The notes: a model not told the origin generated them from the sequence alone. A stretch of DNA of 57,408 nt from Halobacteriovorax sp. (GCA_002716825.1 PBCC01000035.1:1-57408), one strand, 5' to 3'. Positions 45,451 to 54,701 are shown, counted from the first letter of the stretch. A program made the numbers and translations.

Positions 45451-45476
45451 TAAAGTTTTCCAAATAACTCCGATGA
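45451..45476 (+). promoter_or_regulatory. Sigma-28 (FliA) promoter of flagellin
   Basis: TAAAGTTT, 10 bases, TCCGATGA. The consensus is TAAAGTTT-N11-GCCGATAA, so the spacing is one base short and the -10 box has two changes. Position and gene identity support it. Transcript start is near 45483. Confidence 0.65.
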
Positions 45477-45489
45477 GCTTTGTGTAAGT

Positions 45490-45600
45490 CCCACCTAGTG
45501 GGCAATAAATTTAAAACCAACTCGAGCAGTATGCTCATTGGTCCTCAAGGTGGGGATTTAGTCTCAGGGATTAGGGACAGTAGAACCAAGGAGGAAGCCA
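45490..45600 (+). promoter_or_regulatory. Flagellin leader with hairpin and GGA motifs
   Basis: Hairpin CCCAC-CTA-GTGGG at the 5' end (45490-45502), then five GGA motifs within 42 bases of the start codon (at 45554, 45568, 45575, 45590 and 45593), the last two forming the ribosome site AAGGAGGA. This is the arrangement of a CsrA-repressed leader, as in B. subtilis hag. No CsrA gene is in this window. Confidence 0.5.
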
Positions 45601-46434
45601 ATGGGTTTGCGTATTAACACTAACGTCACGTCTCTAGCCGCTCAAAGAACACTCGGTCAGAACAACATGGAACAGGCAAGCACACTTAATAAGTTGTCGT
45701 CTGGTACACGTATCACAAAAGCATCTGACGATGCTGCTGGTCTCGCAATTTCTGAGAAATTGAAAGCCAACATTCGTGGTATGCAACAAGCTGAACGAAA
45801 TGCCAATGACGGTATCTCTATGATTCAAGTCGCTGAAGGTGGCTTGCAAGAAGTAGGTAACATTTTGATCCGTATGCGTGAGCTATCGGTTCAATCAGCT
45901 TCTGATACAGTTGGTGATAAAGAGAGATCTTTCACTGACCTTGAATATCAGAACTTGAAGCAAGAAATCGAACGTATTTCACAAGTAACTGAGTTTAACG
46001 GCAAAAAACTGTTAAACGGTGAAGGTGATACTTATGATTTCCAAATCGGTATTCATAACGATGATTTCCAAGACAGAATTAAGTTTGATACGTCAATGCT
46101 TAACTCTTCAATTGGTAATCTAGGAGTTGACGGTATTGCCGTAAGCTCAAAAGAAGATGCACAATCAAGTCTTTCTACTTTGGATGAAGCGATTCAAAAA
46201 GTATCTGGTCAGCGCGCTGAACTAGGTGCTAAGCAAAACCGCTTGAGTTCAACAGTAAGTAACTTGCAAGTATCTACTGAAAACTTGTCTGCTGCTAACT
46301 CACGTATCCGTGATACTGACTACGCTGCAGAAACTGCGAAGAACACTAAGTTAAACATCTTAACTAACGCTGGTTCTTCAGTACTTGCTCAGTCAAACGC
46401 TCAAGGCCAAGCTGCCCTGAAATTGATTGGCTAA
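45601..46434 (+). CDS. fliC: Flagellin
   Basis: 277 residues. N-terminal GLRINTNVTSLAAQRTLGQNN, the DDAAGLAISEKLKANIRGM TLR5/export region, LSVQSASDTVGDKERSFTDLEYQNLKQEIERISQ, and the C-terminal SSTVSNLQVSTENLSAANSRIRDTDYAAETAKNTKLNIL matching flagellin D0/D1. The central region is short, so the filament has little outer domain. The sigma-28 promoter lies upstream, and a terminator follows at 46477. Downstream and upstream genes are on the other strand, so it is monocistronic. Confidence 0.97.
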   Translation: MGLRINTNVTSLAAQRTLGQNNMEQASTLNKLSSGTRITKASDDAAGLAISEKLKANIRGMQQAERNANDGISMIQVAEGGLQEVGNILIRMRELSVQSASDTVGDKERSFTDLEYQNLKQEIERISQVTEFNGKKLLNGEGDTYDFQIGIHNDDFQDRIKFDTSMLNSSIGNLGVDGIAVSSKEDAQSSLSTLDEAIQKVSGQRAELGAKQNRLSSTVSNLQVSTENLSAANSRIRDTDYAAETAKNTKLNILTNAGSSVLAQSNAQGQAALKLIG

Positions 46435-46476
46435 TACAAGTTTACCTTTCTAAATAAGAAGAGAGATCGGTATATA

Positions 46477-46501
46477 AACCCCCTGAATAGGGGGTTTTTT
46501 T
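46477..46501 (+). terminator. Flagellin terminator
   Basis: AACCCCCT / AGGGGGTT with loop GAAT and a T run. It is also able to end the convergent ALDH transcript (stop at 46506). Confidence 0.93.
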
Positions 46502-46505
46502 ATTT

Positions 46506-47996
46506 TTAAAATAAAGCGTCAAACCAAGGCTTTTGATCACGTGGATCACAATCCGAAACCCAAAGATGTTTAACTTCAAGATAAGCGCGCATTCCTTCAA
46601 CACCCATCTCGCGACCAAGACCTGATTGCTTAAAGCCACCAAAAGGCATGCCTGGATTTAAAAGATGATACTCATTAATCCAAACTGTTCCTGTTTCTAA
46701 GCGATTGGCGACAACTTGCGCTTGATCTTTGTTTCTACTCCACACCGCGCCGGCTAGACCGTACTTTGAATTGTTAGCGAGTGCTACCGCTTCATCAATT
46801 GTTTTAAAGCGAGTGATTCCAACGACTGGACCAAAAATTTCTTCGTAAAAAATAGTGTGATCCGGTGTGACTTCAAAAGCTGTCGGCTCGACGTAGTAGC
46901 CCTTATCAAATACTCCGCCGCTTAGCCGCTTACCGCCGGTCAATAGCTTGGCCTTCTCCTGCGTCGACTTATCAATAAAGGACATGACGGTCTTATATTG
47001 TTTTTCGTTAATGAGTGGGCCGTAGCCAGTGGCGATATCAGCAGGATCGCCAATTTTGATATCTTTGATACGCGAAAGGAATCTCTCCATGAATTTGTCA
47101 TAGATACCATCTTGAACAAGTAGGCGAGTTCCTGAGTCACACGCTTGACCTTGATGATACAAAAATGCGTAAAGAGCACCATCGACGGCAATGTCGAGAT
47201 CGGCATCATCGAGAACGATGTTGGGGGACTTGCCACCAAGTTCCATAGTCGTATTTTTAATCGTTGATGCACAATTTTTTAGAATCTCTGCTCCCACAGC
47301 AGTTGAGCCTGTGAAGGCGACTTTGGCCACTTTTGGATGAGCGACAAGTTGTTTTCCAACTTCTGCACCGCCTGTGATGATATTCACAACACCTGCAGGA
47401 ACACCACATTCGTCTAGAATCTCAGCTAAAATTCCTGCTGATACAGGCGTTTCTTCAGCGGATTTAAGAACAGTCGTACAACCAGTCGCGAGAACTGGGC
47501 CAATCTTCCAGCCGGCCATGACGAGTGGGAAGTTCCAGGGAATAATCTGAGCGCAGACACCAAGAGGCTCGTAACGACGGAAGTTTTTAGAAAATCCCTC
47601 TCTTGAAGCGGCTTCATCTTGTTCTTCAAACTTGAAGCTGGCAGCAACCTTCGACATTACCTTAAAAAATGAGGCCGTATTATGGACATCGGCTTTAGCC
47701 TTTCTAACTGTTGAGCCTGAGTCGTGCACTTCAAGTTCGACTAATTCTTTAGAGCGCTCTTTGATTTTGCCAGAAATGGCCAAAAGAATTTCAGAGCGCT
47801 TAGCCGCATCCATATCGCGCCAAGCTTTACTATGGAAAGCACGATCGGCAGCATCAACTGCAGCGTCAACATCTTTGGAACTTGGCATATGGCAGGTAGC
47901 AATGGCTTCATCTGTCGATGAGCTTTTTGATACAAAAGTCTTACCGTCTGAAGAAGGTACAAATTTTCCGTCGATATAAAGTTTAATCTCTTTCAT
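46506..47996 (-). CDS. NAD-dependent aldehyde dehydrogenase
   Basis: 496 residues, ALDH superfamily: PWNFPLVMAGWKIGPVLATGCTTVLKSAEETPV, catalytic Cys in HQGQACDSGTRLL, Glu in ELGGKSPNIV, and the C-terminal EEIFGPVVGITRF. Last gene of the nine-gene aromatic operon. In phenylacetate breakdown an ALDH oxidises the ring-opened semialdehyde; E. coli PaaZ does this with an ALDH domain, and some bacteria use a stand-alone ALDH. That role is inference from the neighbours. Confidence 0.95.
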   Translation of the reverse strand: MKEIKLYIDGKFVPSSDGKTFVSKSSSTDEAIATCHMPSSKDVDAAVDAADRAFHSKAWRDMDAAKRSEILLAISGKIKERSKELVELEVHDSGSTVRKAKADVHNTASFFKVMSKVAASFKFEEQDEAASREGFSKNFRRYEPLGVCAQIIPWNFPLVMAGWKIGPVLATGCTTVLKSAEETPVSAGILAEILDECGVPAGVVNIITGGAEVGKQLVAHPKVAKVAFTGSTAVGAEILKNCASTIKNTTMELGGKSPNIVLDDADLDIAVDGALYAFLYHQGQACDSGTRLLVQDGIYDKFMERFLSRIKDIKIGDPADIATGYGPLINEKQYKTVMSFIDKSTQEKAKLLTGGKRLSGGVFDKGYYVEPTAFEVTPDHTIFYEEIFGPVVGITRFKTIDEAVALANNSKYGLAGAVWSRNKDQAQVVANRLETGTVWINEYHLLNPGMPFGGFKQSGLGREMGVEGMRAYLEVKHLWVSDCDPRDQKPWFDALF

Positions 47997-48004
47997 AACT
48001 ATCC

Positions 48005-49204
48005 TTATTTACAATTTTTAACACTTAAAGCGACGCCTTGGCCTACGCCGATACACATGCTGGCCAGTCCTTGCTTTAAGTTAGAGTTTGTTTTCATTTG
48101 ATTGATAAGTGTTCCTAGAATTCGTACACCTGATGCACCAAGTGGGTGACCAAGGGCAATCGCGCCACCATTATTATTTGTAATAGCGGGATCAATTTCA
48201 AGTTCACGAAGGCAAGCTAACGCTTGAGCAGCGAAGGCTTCGTTTAGCTCGACCACATCGAAATCAGAGACTTTCTTATTAAATCTCTTGCACAGAACTT
48301 TTACAGCTTCAACAGGTCCAATCCCCATAACGTTAGGATGGACTCCGCGTGCTCCAGCACCAGTGATTTCGACTAACGGTGTAAGCTTGTGGCGCTTTAA
48401 AAAGTCTTCAGAGACAATTACGGCCATGGCGGCTCCGTCATTCATACTGCTGGCGTTTCCTGCAGTGACAGTTCCATCCTTTCTAAAGACAGTGCGTAGT
48501 CCGGCTAAAACTTCAGCTGATGTATCAGCTCTTGGAGTTTCATCGCGCTCAACGCTGAACTCATTTTTCTTTAACTTAACCGTAACGGGTAAGACTTCTT
48601 CTTTAAAAGCTCCTGTGTCCCAAGCTTTTACTGCTTTTTGATGAGAAGCTAATGCAAAAGCATCTTGATCTTGGCGTGAAACTTTATAGTCGCGTGCGAC
48701 TTCTTCGGCTGTTTCTCCCATTCCAAAGAGTGGGAACATGGCCTCCATCTTTGGATTGGGGAAACGCCAGCCAAAAGTTGTGTCATACATTTTTTGATCG
48801 CGCCCGTAAGGTCCTTCGGCTTTAGAGATAACATAAGGACCACGGGTCATACTCTCGACACCGCCAACCCAAATACAGTCGGCCATGCCACTGACGATTC
48901 GAGCATAGGCGTCGGCCACAGCATCGAGTGAACTGCCACACAGTCTATTGAGAGTTACCGCAGGCACTTCATAGGGGATTCCTGCAAGCACCGCGGCCAT
49001 ACGAGCAACGTTTCGATTGTCTTCGCCGGCTTGATTGGCACAACCCACTAGCACATCATCAATTTCTTTTGCATCGTAGGACAAACCATTTAAATGGTCT
49101 TTAAAAACATGGGCCATGAGATCATCGGGTCTTACACTTGAGAGTGCGCCACCAAGCTTTCCAATCGGAGTTCTTTTAACGTGGACAATATAAACTGGCT
49201 TCAA
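48005..49204 (-). CDS. paaJ: Thiolase, 3-oxoadipyl-CoA type
   Basis: 399 residues. Nucleophile Cys in LNRLCGSSLDA, the second catalytic His-region GGAIALGHPLGASGVRIL and the third Cys motif MCIGVGQGVAL are present. The CIGVGQG ending and VESMTRGPYVISKAEGPYGRD fit the PcaF/PaaJ branch. It cleaves 3-oxoadipyl-CoA and related ketoacyl-CoAs to acetyl-CoA plus succinyl-CoA (the latter used by SucCD). Follows the paaH pair by 9 bases. Confidence 0.9.
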   Translation of the reverse strand: MKPVYIVHVKRTPIGKLGGALSSVRPDDLMAHVFKDHLNGLSYDAKEIDDVLVGCANQAGEDNRNVARMAAVLAGIPYEVPAVTLNRLCGSSLDAVADAYARIVSGMADCIWVGGVESMTRGPYVISKAEGPYGRDQKMYDTTFGWRFPNPKMEAMFPLFGMGETAEEVARDYKVSRQDQDAFALASHQKAVKAWDTGAFKEEVLPVTVKLKKNEFSVERDETPRADTSAEVLAGLRTVFRKDGTVTAGNASSMNDGAAMAVIVSEDFLKRHKLTPLVEITGAGARGVHPNVMGIGPVEAVKVLCKRFNKKVSDFDVVELNEAFAAQALACLRELEIDPAITNNNGGAIALGHPLGASGVRILGTLINQMKTNSNLKQGLASMCIGVGQGVALSVKNCK

Positions 49205-49213
49205 AGGGGCTCC

Positions 49214-49882
49214 TTAATCGAAACTAGGATGTTCAAGTTTTAGGGCGGGGGCACAGCGATAGCGCGGATCACCGGTCACTTCATAGAGTTCATCTAATAA
49301 AGTTGCAATATGTTGTGAACCGGTACGAGCGGCCCAATCAATTGGTCCTAGCGGGTAATTCACACCAAATTTCATGGCCGTATCAATATCTTCAGAACTA
49401 GCCAGCCCTTCTTCTAAAGCAAAATAAGCTTCATTAATGACCATGGCGCTAATACGTGGGAAGGTGAATCCTATGCCCACTTCATTTGTTGTCTGTGCCG
49501 ATATACCAAGCGTTTCAAAAGCTTGATCAAGTGAAGTCTTATGTTCTGGACGAATCCATGCTTCATAAGTGGCCGTAGGTGAGTGAAAGACAGTTGCTAC
49601 GGCTCCAACGAGAAATGAATATCTCTTTAAGAAGGCCTCACCCCAAACCAAAGTTAAATCACTTACAACCGGTTTGGTTGTGCGATCGCAGAGGCGCTCG
49701 AGTAGCTCAGACTTTTTTTGGCGGCCCCATGAAGTAAGATCCAGAATAAGATCTTCATCTAGGCTTAACTTTTCAATATCAGAGGCTTGCGCCAAAATAC
49801 TAACATCGGTGCGAGCAGAGTTTTCTAGAATTGGAAAAAAATGATGATCTCTTGAGATCAAAATACGCAGTTTAATCGTCAT
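49214..49882 (-). CDS. C-terminal half of PaaH as a separate cistron
   Basis: 222 residues. Matches the second half of PaaH-type 3-hydroxyacyl-CoA dehydrogenases: RISAMVINEAYFALEEGLASSEDIDTAMKFGVNYPLGPIDWAARTGSQHI, then GDPRYRCAPAL. I start it at ATG 49882, which overlaps the stop of the preceding gene by 11 bases. The first hundred residues are a diverged, cofactor-free version of the Rossmann half. In E. coli the two halves are one chain; here they are separate but coupled. Confidence 0.82.
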   Translation of the reverse strand: MTIKLRILISRDHHFFPILENSARTDVSILAQASDIEKLSLDEDLILDLTSWGRQKKSELLERLCDRTTKPVVSDLTLVWGEAFLKRYSFLVGAVATVFHSPTATYEAWIRPEHKTSLDQAFETLGISAQTTNEVGIGFTFPRISAMVINEAYFALEEGLASSEDIDTAMKFGVNYPLGPIDWAARTGSQHIATLLDELYEVTGDPRYRCAPALKLEHPSFD

Positions 49883-50753
49883 GATGATAGAATCCTTGTT
49901 TGGTTTTTTTGCCAAGGCGACCGCTTTCAACCATTTTTCGTTGCAATGGGTGTGGAGCAAATCTAGGCTCGAGGAAGAAGTCGCGCCAAACAGATTGAGT
50001 CACGTCATAATTAATGTCGATACCGATTAAATCCATGAGTTCAAATGGACCCATTTTAAAACCACCGCAAGTGCGCATAATTTCATCGACGGCCTTAACT
50101 TTTCCAGGATGTTCGTGCTTTATAATTCTAAAAGCTTCACCGTAGAAGTTTCTGGCCACGCGATTAACGATGAAGCCAGGGGAATCTGCACAAATTGCGG
50201 GTTTTTTACCTTTGCTTTGAAACCAAAGATAAAGATGACTCATGAGTTCACTTTTTGTCCCAGGTCCCTTGATAATTTCTACAAGCTTCATAATTGGAGC
50301 TGGATTGAAGAAGTGTAATCCTAGAAAGCGTTCACGGCGTTTTGGAGTCACGGCGAGAGCCAGTCTTGCAATTGGAATAGAGCTGGTATTACTGGCGAAA
50401 ATCGTTTTCTCAGGCATGCTCTGATCGAGTTCGGTAAAAAGCTTATTTTTAGCTTCGATCGATTCAACAATGGCTTCAATAATTAGGTCGGGCGCATCGT
50501 TAGCAGCATCGACATCTGAAAGCGCAATGGCATTTAGGCATTCGCCCATTTTGTCCACTTGTTCAGAAGTAAACTTTCCTTTCTGTACGAGCTTTTGCCA
50601 AGACAGCTCAATATCTTTGTGAGCTGCAACTGCCACTTCACCGCGAAGATCGCACAGAGTTGCGCGAACTCCTGATTGTGCTAGCCACTGGGCAATTCCC
50701 TTACCCATTGTGCCAGCACCAATTACTAGAGCGTGTTTAATCGTTCCATCCAT
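49872..50753 (-). CDS. paaH: 3-hydroxyacyl-CoA dehydrogenase (PaaH N-terminal half)
   Basis: 293 residues, a complete single-unit dehydrogenase. NAD site GAGTMGKGIAQWLAQSG, catalytic region SNTSSIPIARLA, LGLHFFNPAPIMKLVEII, DSPGFIVNRVARNFYGEAFRI and CGGFKMGPFELMDLIGID. It oxidises 3-hydroxyacyl-CoA, 3-hydroxyadipyl-CoA in the phenylacetate pathway. Its natural partner domain is the next, overlapping gene. Confidence 0.9.
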   Translation of the reverse strand: MDGTIKHALVIGAGTMGKGIAQWLAQSGVRATLCDLRGEVAVAAHKDIELSWQKLVQKGKFTSEQVDKMGECLNAIALSDVDAANDAPDLIIEAIVESIEAKNKLFTELDQSMPEKTIFASNTSSIPIARLALAVTPKRRERFLGLHFFNPAPIMKLVEIIKGPGTKSELMSHLYLWFQSKGKKPAICADSPGFIVNRVARNFYGEAFRIIKHEHPGKVKAVDEIMRTCGGFKMGPFELMDLIGIDINYDVTQSVWRDFFLEPRFAPHPLQRKMVESGRLGKKTKQGFYHHDD

Positions 50754-50766
50754 GGGAAACCTCGCT

Positions 50767-51576
50767 TTATACTGCTTGATCAGCTTCTTTGTACTCAGGA
50801 ATTACAAGTCCAACTTCATCACAGAGCTTATGAATTTCTGCAAGGAAAGCATCGCGAACTTCTGAGTTGGTTCTGCGCTTTAGACCAAGGCGAACATAGA
50901 TATCATTAGCTTGGCCTTTTGAGTTGCCAAAGACGTTCATGACTCTAGGCCACCACAAATTCAAACGCTCTTGTAGGAAAGGTTTTTCCTTCTCATCCGC
51001 GGCCAAAATTTTAACCCATTTATCACCGTGAGTAAGGTGCATGATTTCTTCTTTATAGATTCCTTCAATTCCTTTTTTCCAAGGGAGGTAAGAGCTTTGA
51101 AGGGTATCTTCAAGTTGGTGTCCGGCAGCGCGGTCCATAAGAAAGTTGAACAAGATAAAATCTGTCCAATACTTGATATTGTAATAAAAAATATTAACTC
51201 GATAATCGTCTTTAAGACGTTTGAAGCCGATTTGGGCTTTATCGTCTTCTAGCTTATAGTCGAGTTCAGTTTTGGCGATATGAGATTGGGTGTCTTGCCC
51301 TAAATCATCAAGCAGACGATAGATCACGGAGGCATGTCTCATTTCGTCTTTGACGATTTGAGCAACTAAAACTTTTTCACGCATATCAGGAGCTTTCGCA
51401 ATCCATGGCGAATAGCCTAGACCACCTGAGTACTCAGAGTCGCCTTGCATCCATAGAAGATTGATAAGCATCTTCCTATAAAGTGGAGGGAGCTCATCGC
51501 CCTTATCAAATGTCTTACCATTTTTAATATCTTCAAAAAGTTTTAGATCTTCTGCTGAATATTCTCTAGCACTCAT
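50767..51576 (-). CDS. PaaA-like diiron monooxygenase subunit
   Basis: 269 residues, PaaA/PaaC family (PF05138-type ferritin fold). All six likely iron ligands are present: E48, D77/E78, H81, D148, E176/E177 and H180, within QIVKDEMRHASVIY and KEEIMHLTHG. PaaA is the catalytic subunit that epoxidises the ring of phenylacetyl-CoA; it normally needs PaaB, PaaC and the reductase PaaE. None of these is in this operon, and it is about 40 residues shorter than E. coli PaaA. It could be a different ring oxygenase such as a BoxB relative. Confidence 0.87.
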   Translation of the reverse strand: MSAREYSAEDLKLFEDIKNGKTFDKGDELPPLYRKMLINLLWMQGDSEYSGGLGYSPWIAKAPDMREKVLVAQIVKDEMRHASVIYRLLDDLGQDTQSHIAKTELDYKLEDDKAQIGFKRLKDDYRVNIFYYNIKYWTDFILFNFLMDRAAGHQLEDTLQSSYLPWKKGIEGIYKEEIMHLTHGDKWVKILAADEKEKPFLQERLNLWWPRVMNVFGNSKGQANDIYVRLGLKRRTNSEVRDAFLAEIHKLCDEVGLVIPEYKEADQAV

Positions 51577-51585
51577 ATTATTCTC

Positions 51586-52374
51586 CTAGTGGAACTTTGG
51601 TTCTCTTTTTTCAAAAAATGCTTTTAAGCCCTCTTGGTATTCTTCAGAGTTTCCAAGATAGCGTTGGGCGGCAGTTTCAGTTTGAATACTTTCATCATAC
51701 GTTGATTCATAGGCCTTTTGCAGATTTCTCTTCACAAGGGCAGTAGACTTAGGGCTTAAACCATTGATCTTAGTTGCCCATGCCAAAGCATTGTCTAATG
51801 GGGAATCTGAAATTGTATTGATTAGGCCGGCCGTGTGCAGGTCTTCACTCATAAGTGGTTCACCTAGTAGAAAAAACTCGAGAGCCTTTTGATGACCAAG
51901 TGCTCGACCTAACACAAAAGAGCTGCCAGCATCGGGAGTAAGCCCTAGTCTTGTGAAGCCTGAAACAAATTTAACTTTAGGACTCGCAATGATGAGATCA
52001 CATGCGAGTGCAACAGAGACACCAGCACCGGCAACGACACCTTGAACTGCAGCGATAACAGGTATCTTTGAATTTCTTATAGTGTTTACTAGTGGGTTCC
52101 ATTCGCTCTCGAGCGTATTGCCTAAGTCCGGTTTCTCACCATTGCCGGCCTGGACCGTTCTATCGTTGAGGTCTTGTCCGGTACAAAAGGCCTTGCCTTC
52201 AGCGGCAAGGACGATGCTTCTTAGACCCGGGGCTTTATTAGCTTCGCGAATGGCTTTAACGATCTCAAGTTTCGCCGCTTTTGTAAGGGCATTATAAACT
52301 TGTGGTCTATTGATAGTGATCAGTGCAGTTGCACCTTTTTCTTCGAAGCGAATATTTTCAAACGTTGTACTCAT
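51586..52374 (-). CDS. paaG: PaaG-like enoyl-CoA isomerase
   Basis: 262 residues, ATG at 52374 (the longer frame overlaps paaF). Crotonase fold: FCTGQDLNDR and IAAVQGVVAGAGVSVALACDLIIAS in the oxyanion region, and PDAGSSFVLGRALG. The FCxGQDLNDR motif is a PaaG hallmark; PaaG turns ring-1,2-epoxyphenylacetyl-CoA to the oxepin. Ends 9 bases before the diiron gene. Confidence 0.93.
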   Translation of the reverse strand: MSTTFENIRFEEKGATALITINRPQVYNALTKAAKLEIVKAIREANKAPGLRSIVLAAEGKAFCTGQDLNDRTVQAGNGEKPDLGNTLESEWNPLVNTIRNSKIPVIAAVQGVVAGAGVSVALACDLIIASPKVKFVSGFTRLGLTPDAGSSFVLGRALGHQKALEFFLLGEPLMSEDLHTAGLINTISDSPLDNALAWATKINGLSPKSTALVKRNLQKAYESTYDESIQTETAAQRYLGNSEEYQEGLKAFFEKREPKFH

Positions 52375-52375
52375 C

Positions 52376-53152
52376 TTATCGTCCCGTGTACTTGGCTTCA
52401 CGCTTTTCAAGAAATGCGCGCATACCTTCTTTTTGATCGCTTGAAGAGAAAGTTAAGAAAAAGTTTCTTCGCTCAAACTCCATTCCTTCTTTAAGAGATG
52501 TTTCAAAGGAGCGATTGACGGCTTCTTTGATTAGCCTGGTCGCAACAGGTGCTTTGGCCGCAATCTTTTTTGCGATTTCGTAAGTTTCTTGAAGCACTGT
52601 CTCGGCCGGAACAACTTTGGCCACTAGACCCCATTTTTCAGCAGTAGTAGCATCGATCATTTCCCCAGTAAGGTTCATGAGCATGGCTTTACTTTTTCCA
52701 ATCGCCTTAGTCAGTCTTTGTGTACCACCAGCTCCTGGGATAATTCCTAAGTTAATCTCGGGCTGACCAAACCGAGCATTATCTCCTGCAATGATGAGAT
52801 CACAGGTCATAGCAAGTTCACAGCCACCGCCAAGTGCGAAGCCTGAAACCGCAGCGATAATTGGCTTACTGATCATGGTGAGTTGTTGCCATGAGCGAAA
52901 GCGATTCTCTAGAATTTTATCGACCGGGTTTTCTTCTACCATTTGTGCAATGTCGGCACCGGCGGCGAAGGCACGCTCGTCACCAGTGAGTACAATCACT
53001 CGGACTTCCTGATCATCGTCTAATTTAAAGAGTGCCTGAACAAGTTCGTCCATCAACTCATTAGAAAGAGCGTTAAGAACTTTGGAACGATTAAGTTTTA
53101 CCAAAGCAATATGTGGATGGTTGTCCCAGTTTTTTTCTACAATAATATTCAC
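52376..53152 (-). CDS. paaF: PaaF-like enoyl-CoA hydratase
   Basis: 258 residues. Crotonase signature AAVSGFALGGGCELAMTCDLIIAG with catalytic Glu in GQPEINLGIIPGAGGTQRL. It hydrates 2,3-dehydroadipyl-CoA in the Paa route, or acts as a general hydratase. Its first codon overlaps the EthD stop by 4 bases and its stop lies 1 base before paaG. Confidence 0.93.
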   Translation of the reverse strand: MNIIVEKNWDNHPHIALVKLNRSKVLNALSNELMDELVQALFKLDDDQEVRVIVLTGDERAFAAGADIAQMVEENPVDKILENRFRSWQQLTMISKPIIAAVSGFALGGGCELAMTCDLIIAGDNARFGQPEINLGIIPGAGGTQRLTKAIGKSKAMLMNLTGEMIDATTAEKWGLVAKVVPAETVLQETYEIAKKIAAKAPVATRLIKEAVNRSFETSLKEGMEFERRNFFLTFSSSDQKEGMRAFLEKREAKYTGR

Positions 53153-53454
53153 GCTTTTACTTCCTCAGCAAAGTGAATGGAGACGACTTCTTTGGCAAAA
53201 CCCATTAGATCTTTACCTGCCGCCATATTCTCTTCTGACTTCATTGCTGTCTTCCATGCGTCTTTATTTTCAAAACAAAGTTCAGCAATGAGATGAAGAT
53301 CACTTTCACCGCGCGGAGTACCGAATACTTTATTTAGACGAACTTCTTTAAGTCCTGGCACTTTTTTTACAAGGGGAGTGTGGACTTCATCGTAGTGCTT
53401 TTGAAAAGCATCTTTGTCGTTTGGGATTTTATAAATTGCGATAAGTTTGAACAT
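53149..53454 (-). CDS. EthD-family small protein
   Basis: 101 residues. FKLIAIYKIPNDKDAFQKHYDEVHTPLVKKVPGLKEVRLNKVFG is the EthD ferredoxin-like dimer pattern. Members occur with oxygenase and aromatic-degradation genes, where they may act as small isomerases, decarboxylases or accessory proteins. Here it sits between HPPD and PaaF. Exact role unknown. Confidence 0.85.
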   Translation of the reverse strand: MFKLIAIYKIPNDKDAFQKHYDEVHTPLVKKVPGLKEVRLNKVFGTPRGESDLHLIAELCFENKDAWKTAMKSEENMAAGKDLMGFAKEVVSIHFAEEVKA

Positions 53455-53463
53455 AATATTTCC

Positions 53464-54543
53464 TTATTCTAAGTAGCCACGTTTCATTTGATCGCGTTCA
53501 ATTGCATCAAAGAGAGCTTGGAAGTTACCTTCACCAAAGCCCCAATGATTTTTTCTTTGGATAAACTCATAAAAGAGAGGTCCGACATAGGTGTCGGTGA
53601 AAATCTGAAGGAGGTAGCCATCCTTATCGCCGTCGACGAGGAGTTGTCTTTTTTCTAGCTCTACTAGATCTTCTGTGACATTGAGTCCACGCTCTGGAAT
53701 GCCTTCATAGTATGTATGAGGCACTTCTAAAAATTTAAAGTTTCGCTCACGAAGCTCCATCACCGTATCGAGAGCATCTGGTGTCATGAGAGCAATATGC
53801 TGAACCCCTGGACCGTTGTGGCGATCAAGAAATTCCTGAATCTGACTTTTGCCATTTGGAATTTCTGGCTCATTAATTGGAATAATAATCGAGTTGTCTT
53901 CAAGCTGAACAACTTTAGAGTTAAGTCCCGTCTTCTTGCCTTTGATATCAAAATAGCGAGTTTGCTTGAAACCATAAATGCGTTGGTAAAACTCAACCCA
54001 TTTTTCCATTTCACCAAAAGGAACGTTATTGGTGAGGTGATCAATTCGAGAGCAGCGAACATTCAAGCTTTTCGCTCTAGAGTCAGTGCCAAAGCTTACA
54101 AAGCCAGGTCTAAAAGGCGCTTTAGTTGGACGCTCGACAAATTCATTAACAACATCACCAAAGCCCTGAATAGCGGCAATCTTGTAAATCCCTTGATCTG
54201 TATCGATGACTTTCAAGTCTGAGACAGACTCGGCACCGCGCTCGAGCGCTTGATTGTAAGCATGTTCAGCATCTTCAACTAGAAAAGAAATTTTGCTTAC
54301 ACCATCGCCATGCTTTGTATGGTACTGGCGCGAAAGATGACCTTTGTCGGTATTAGCGGTTAAGAGAAAACGAATCTGGCCTTGAACGTAGAGTTCGCTG
54401 GATGTGACTTCATTAATCTCAGTGCGTGTGAAGCCTAGGTTTGAGAAATCTGCACCAATTTTTCCTGAAAGGTCATTACAGGTAAATTCCAAGTGGTCGA
54501 TTGCAATTAGTCCGAGCGGGTTTTTAGCGCCAATACGGGACAT
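53464..54543 (-). CDS. hppD: 4-hydroxyphenylpyruvate dioxygenase
   Basis: 359 residues, two VOC-type domains. Fe(II) ligands His-169 (RIDHLTNN), His-249 (GVQHIALMT) and Glu-326 (PLFYEFIQR), with the C-terminal helix RKNHWGFGEGNFQALFDAIERDQMKRG. It converts 4-hydroxyphenylpyruvate to homogentisate. It opens the operon that continues with Paa-like genes, while homogentisate dioxygenase, isomerase and fumarylacetoacetase are not present here. Confidence 0.96.
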   Translation of the reverse strand: MSRIGAKNPLGLIAIDHLEFTCNDLSGKIGADFSNLGFTRTEINEVTSSELYVQGQIRFLLTANTDKGHLSRQYHTKHGDGVSKISFLVEDAEHAYNQALERGAESVSDLKVIDTDQGIYKIAAIQGFGDVVNEFVERPTKAPFRPGFVSFGTDSRAKSLNVRCSRIDHLTNNVPFGEMEKWVEFYQRIYGFKQTRYFDIKGKKTGLNSKVVQLEDNSIIIPINEPEIPNGKSQIQEFLDRHNGPGVQHIALMTPDALDTVMELRERNFKFLEVPHTYYEGIPERGLNVTEDLVELEKRQLLVDGDKDGYLLQIFTDTYVGPLFYEFIQRKNHWGFGEGNFQALFDAIERDQMKRGYLE

Positions 54544-54701
54544 GGGGCCTCCAAGATTAATCTAAAAAGTGACCTATTCTTAACTAGGAAAAACGAGCTT
54601 TCAAGGCGTTAAGTGCCATCTCGTAGGGTAATAAATACAGCACGAGAGGTGATATATTGCGCGCCGTGTTGTAACGTCGCAAACTTGAATTTGGAAGGAA
54701 A

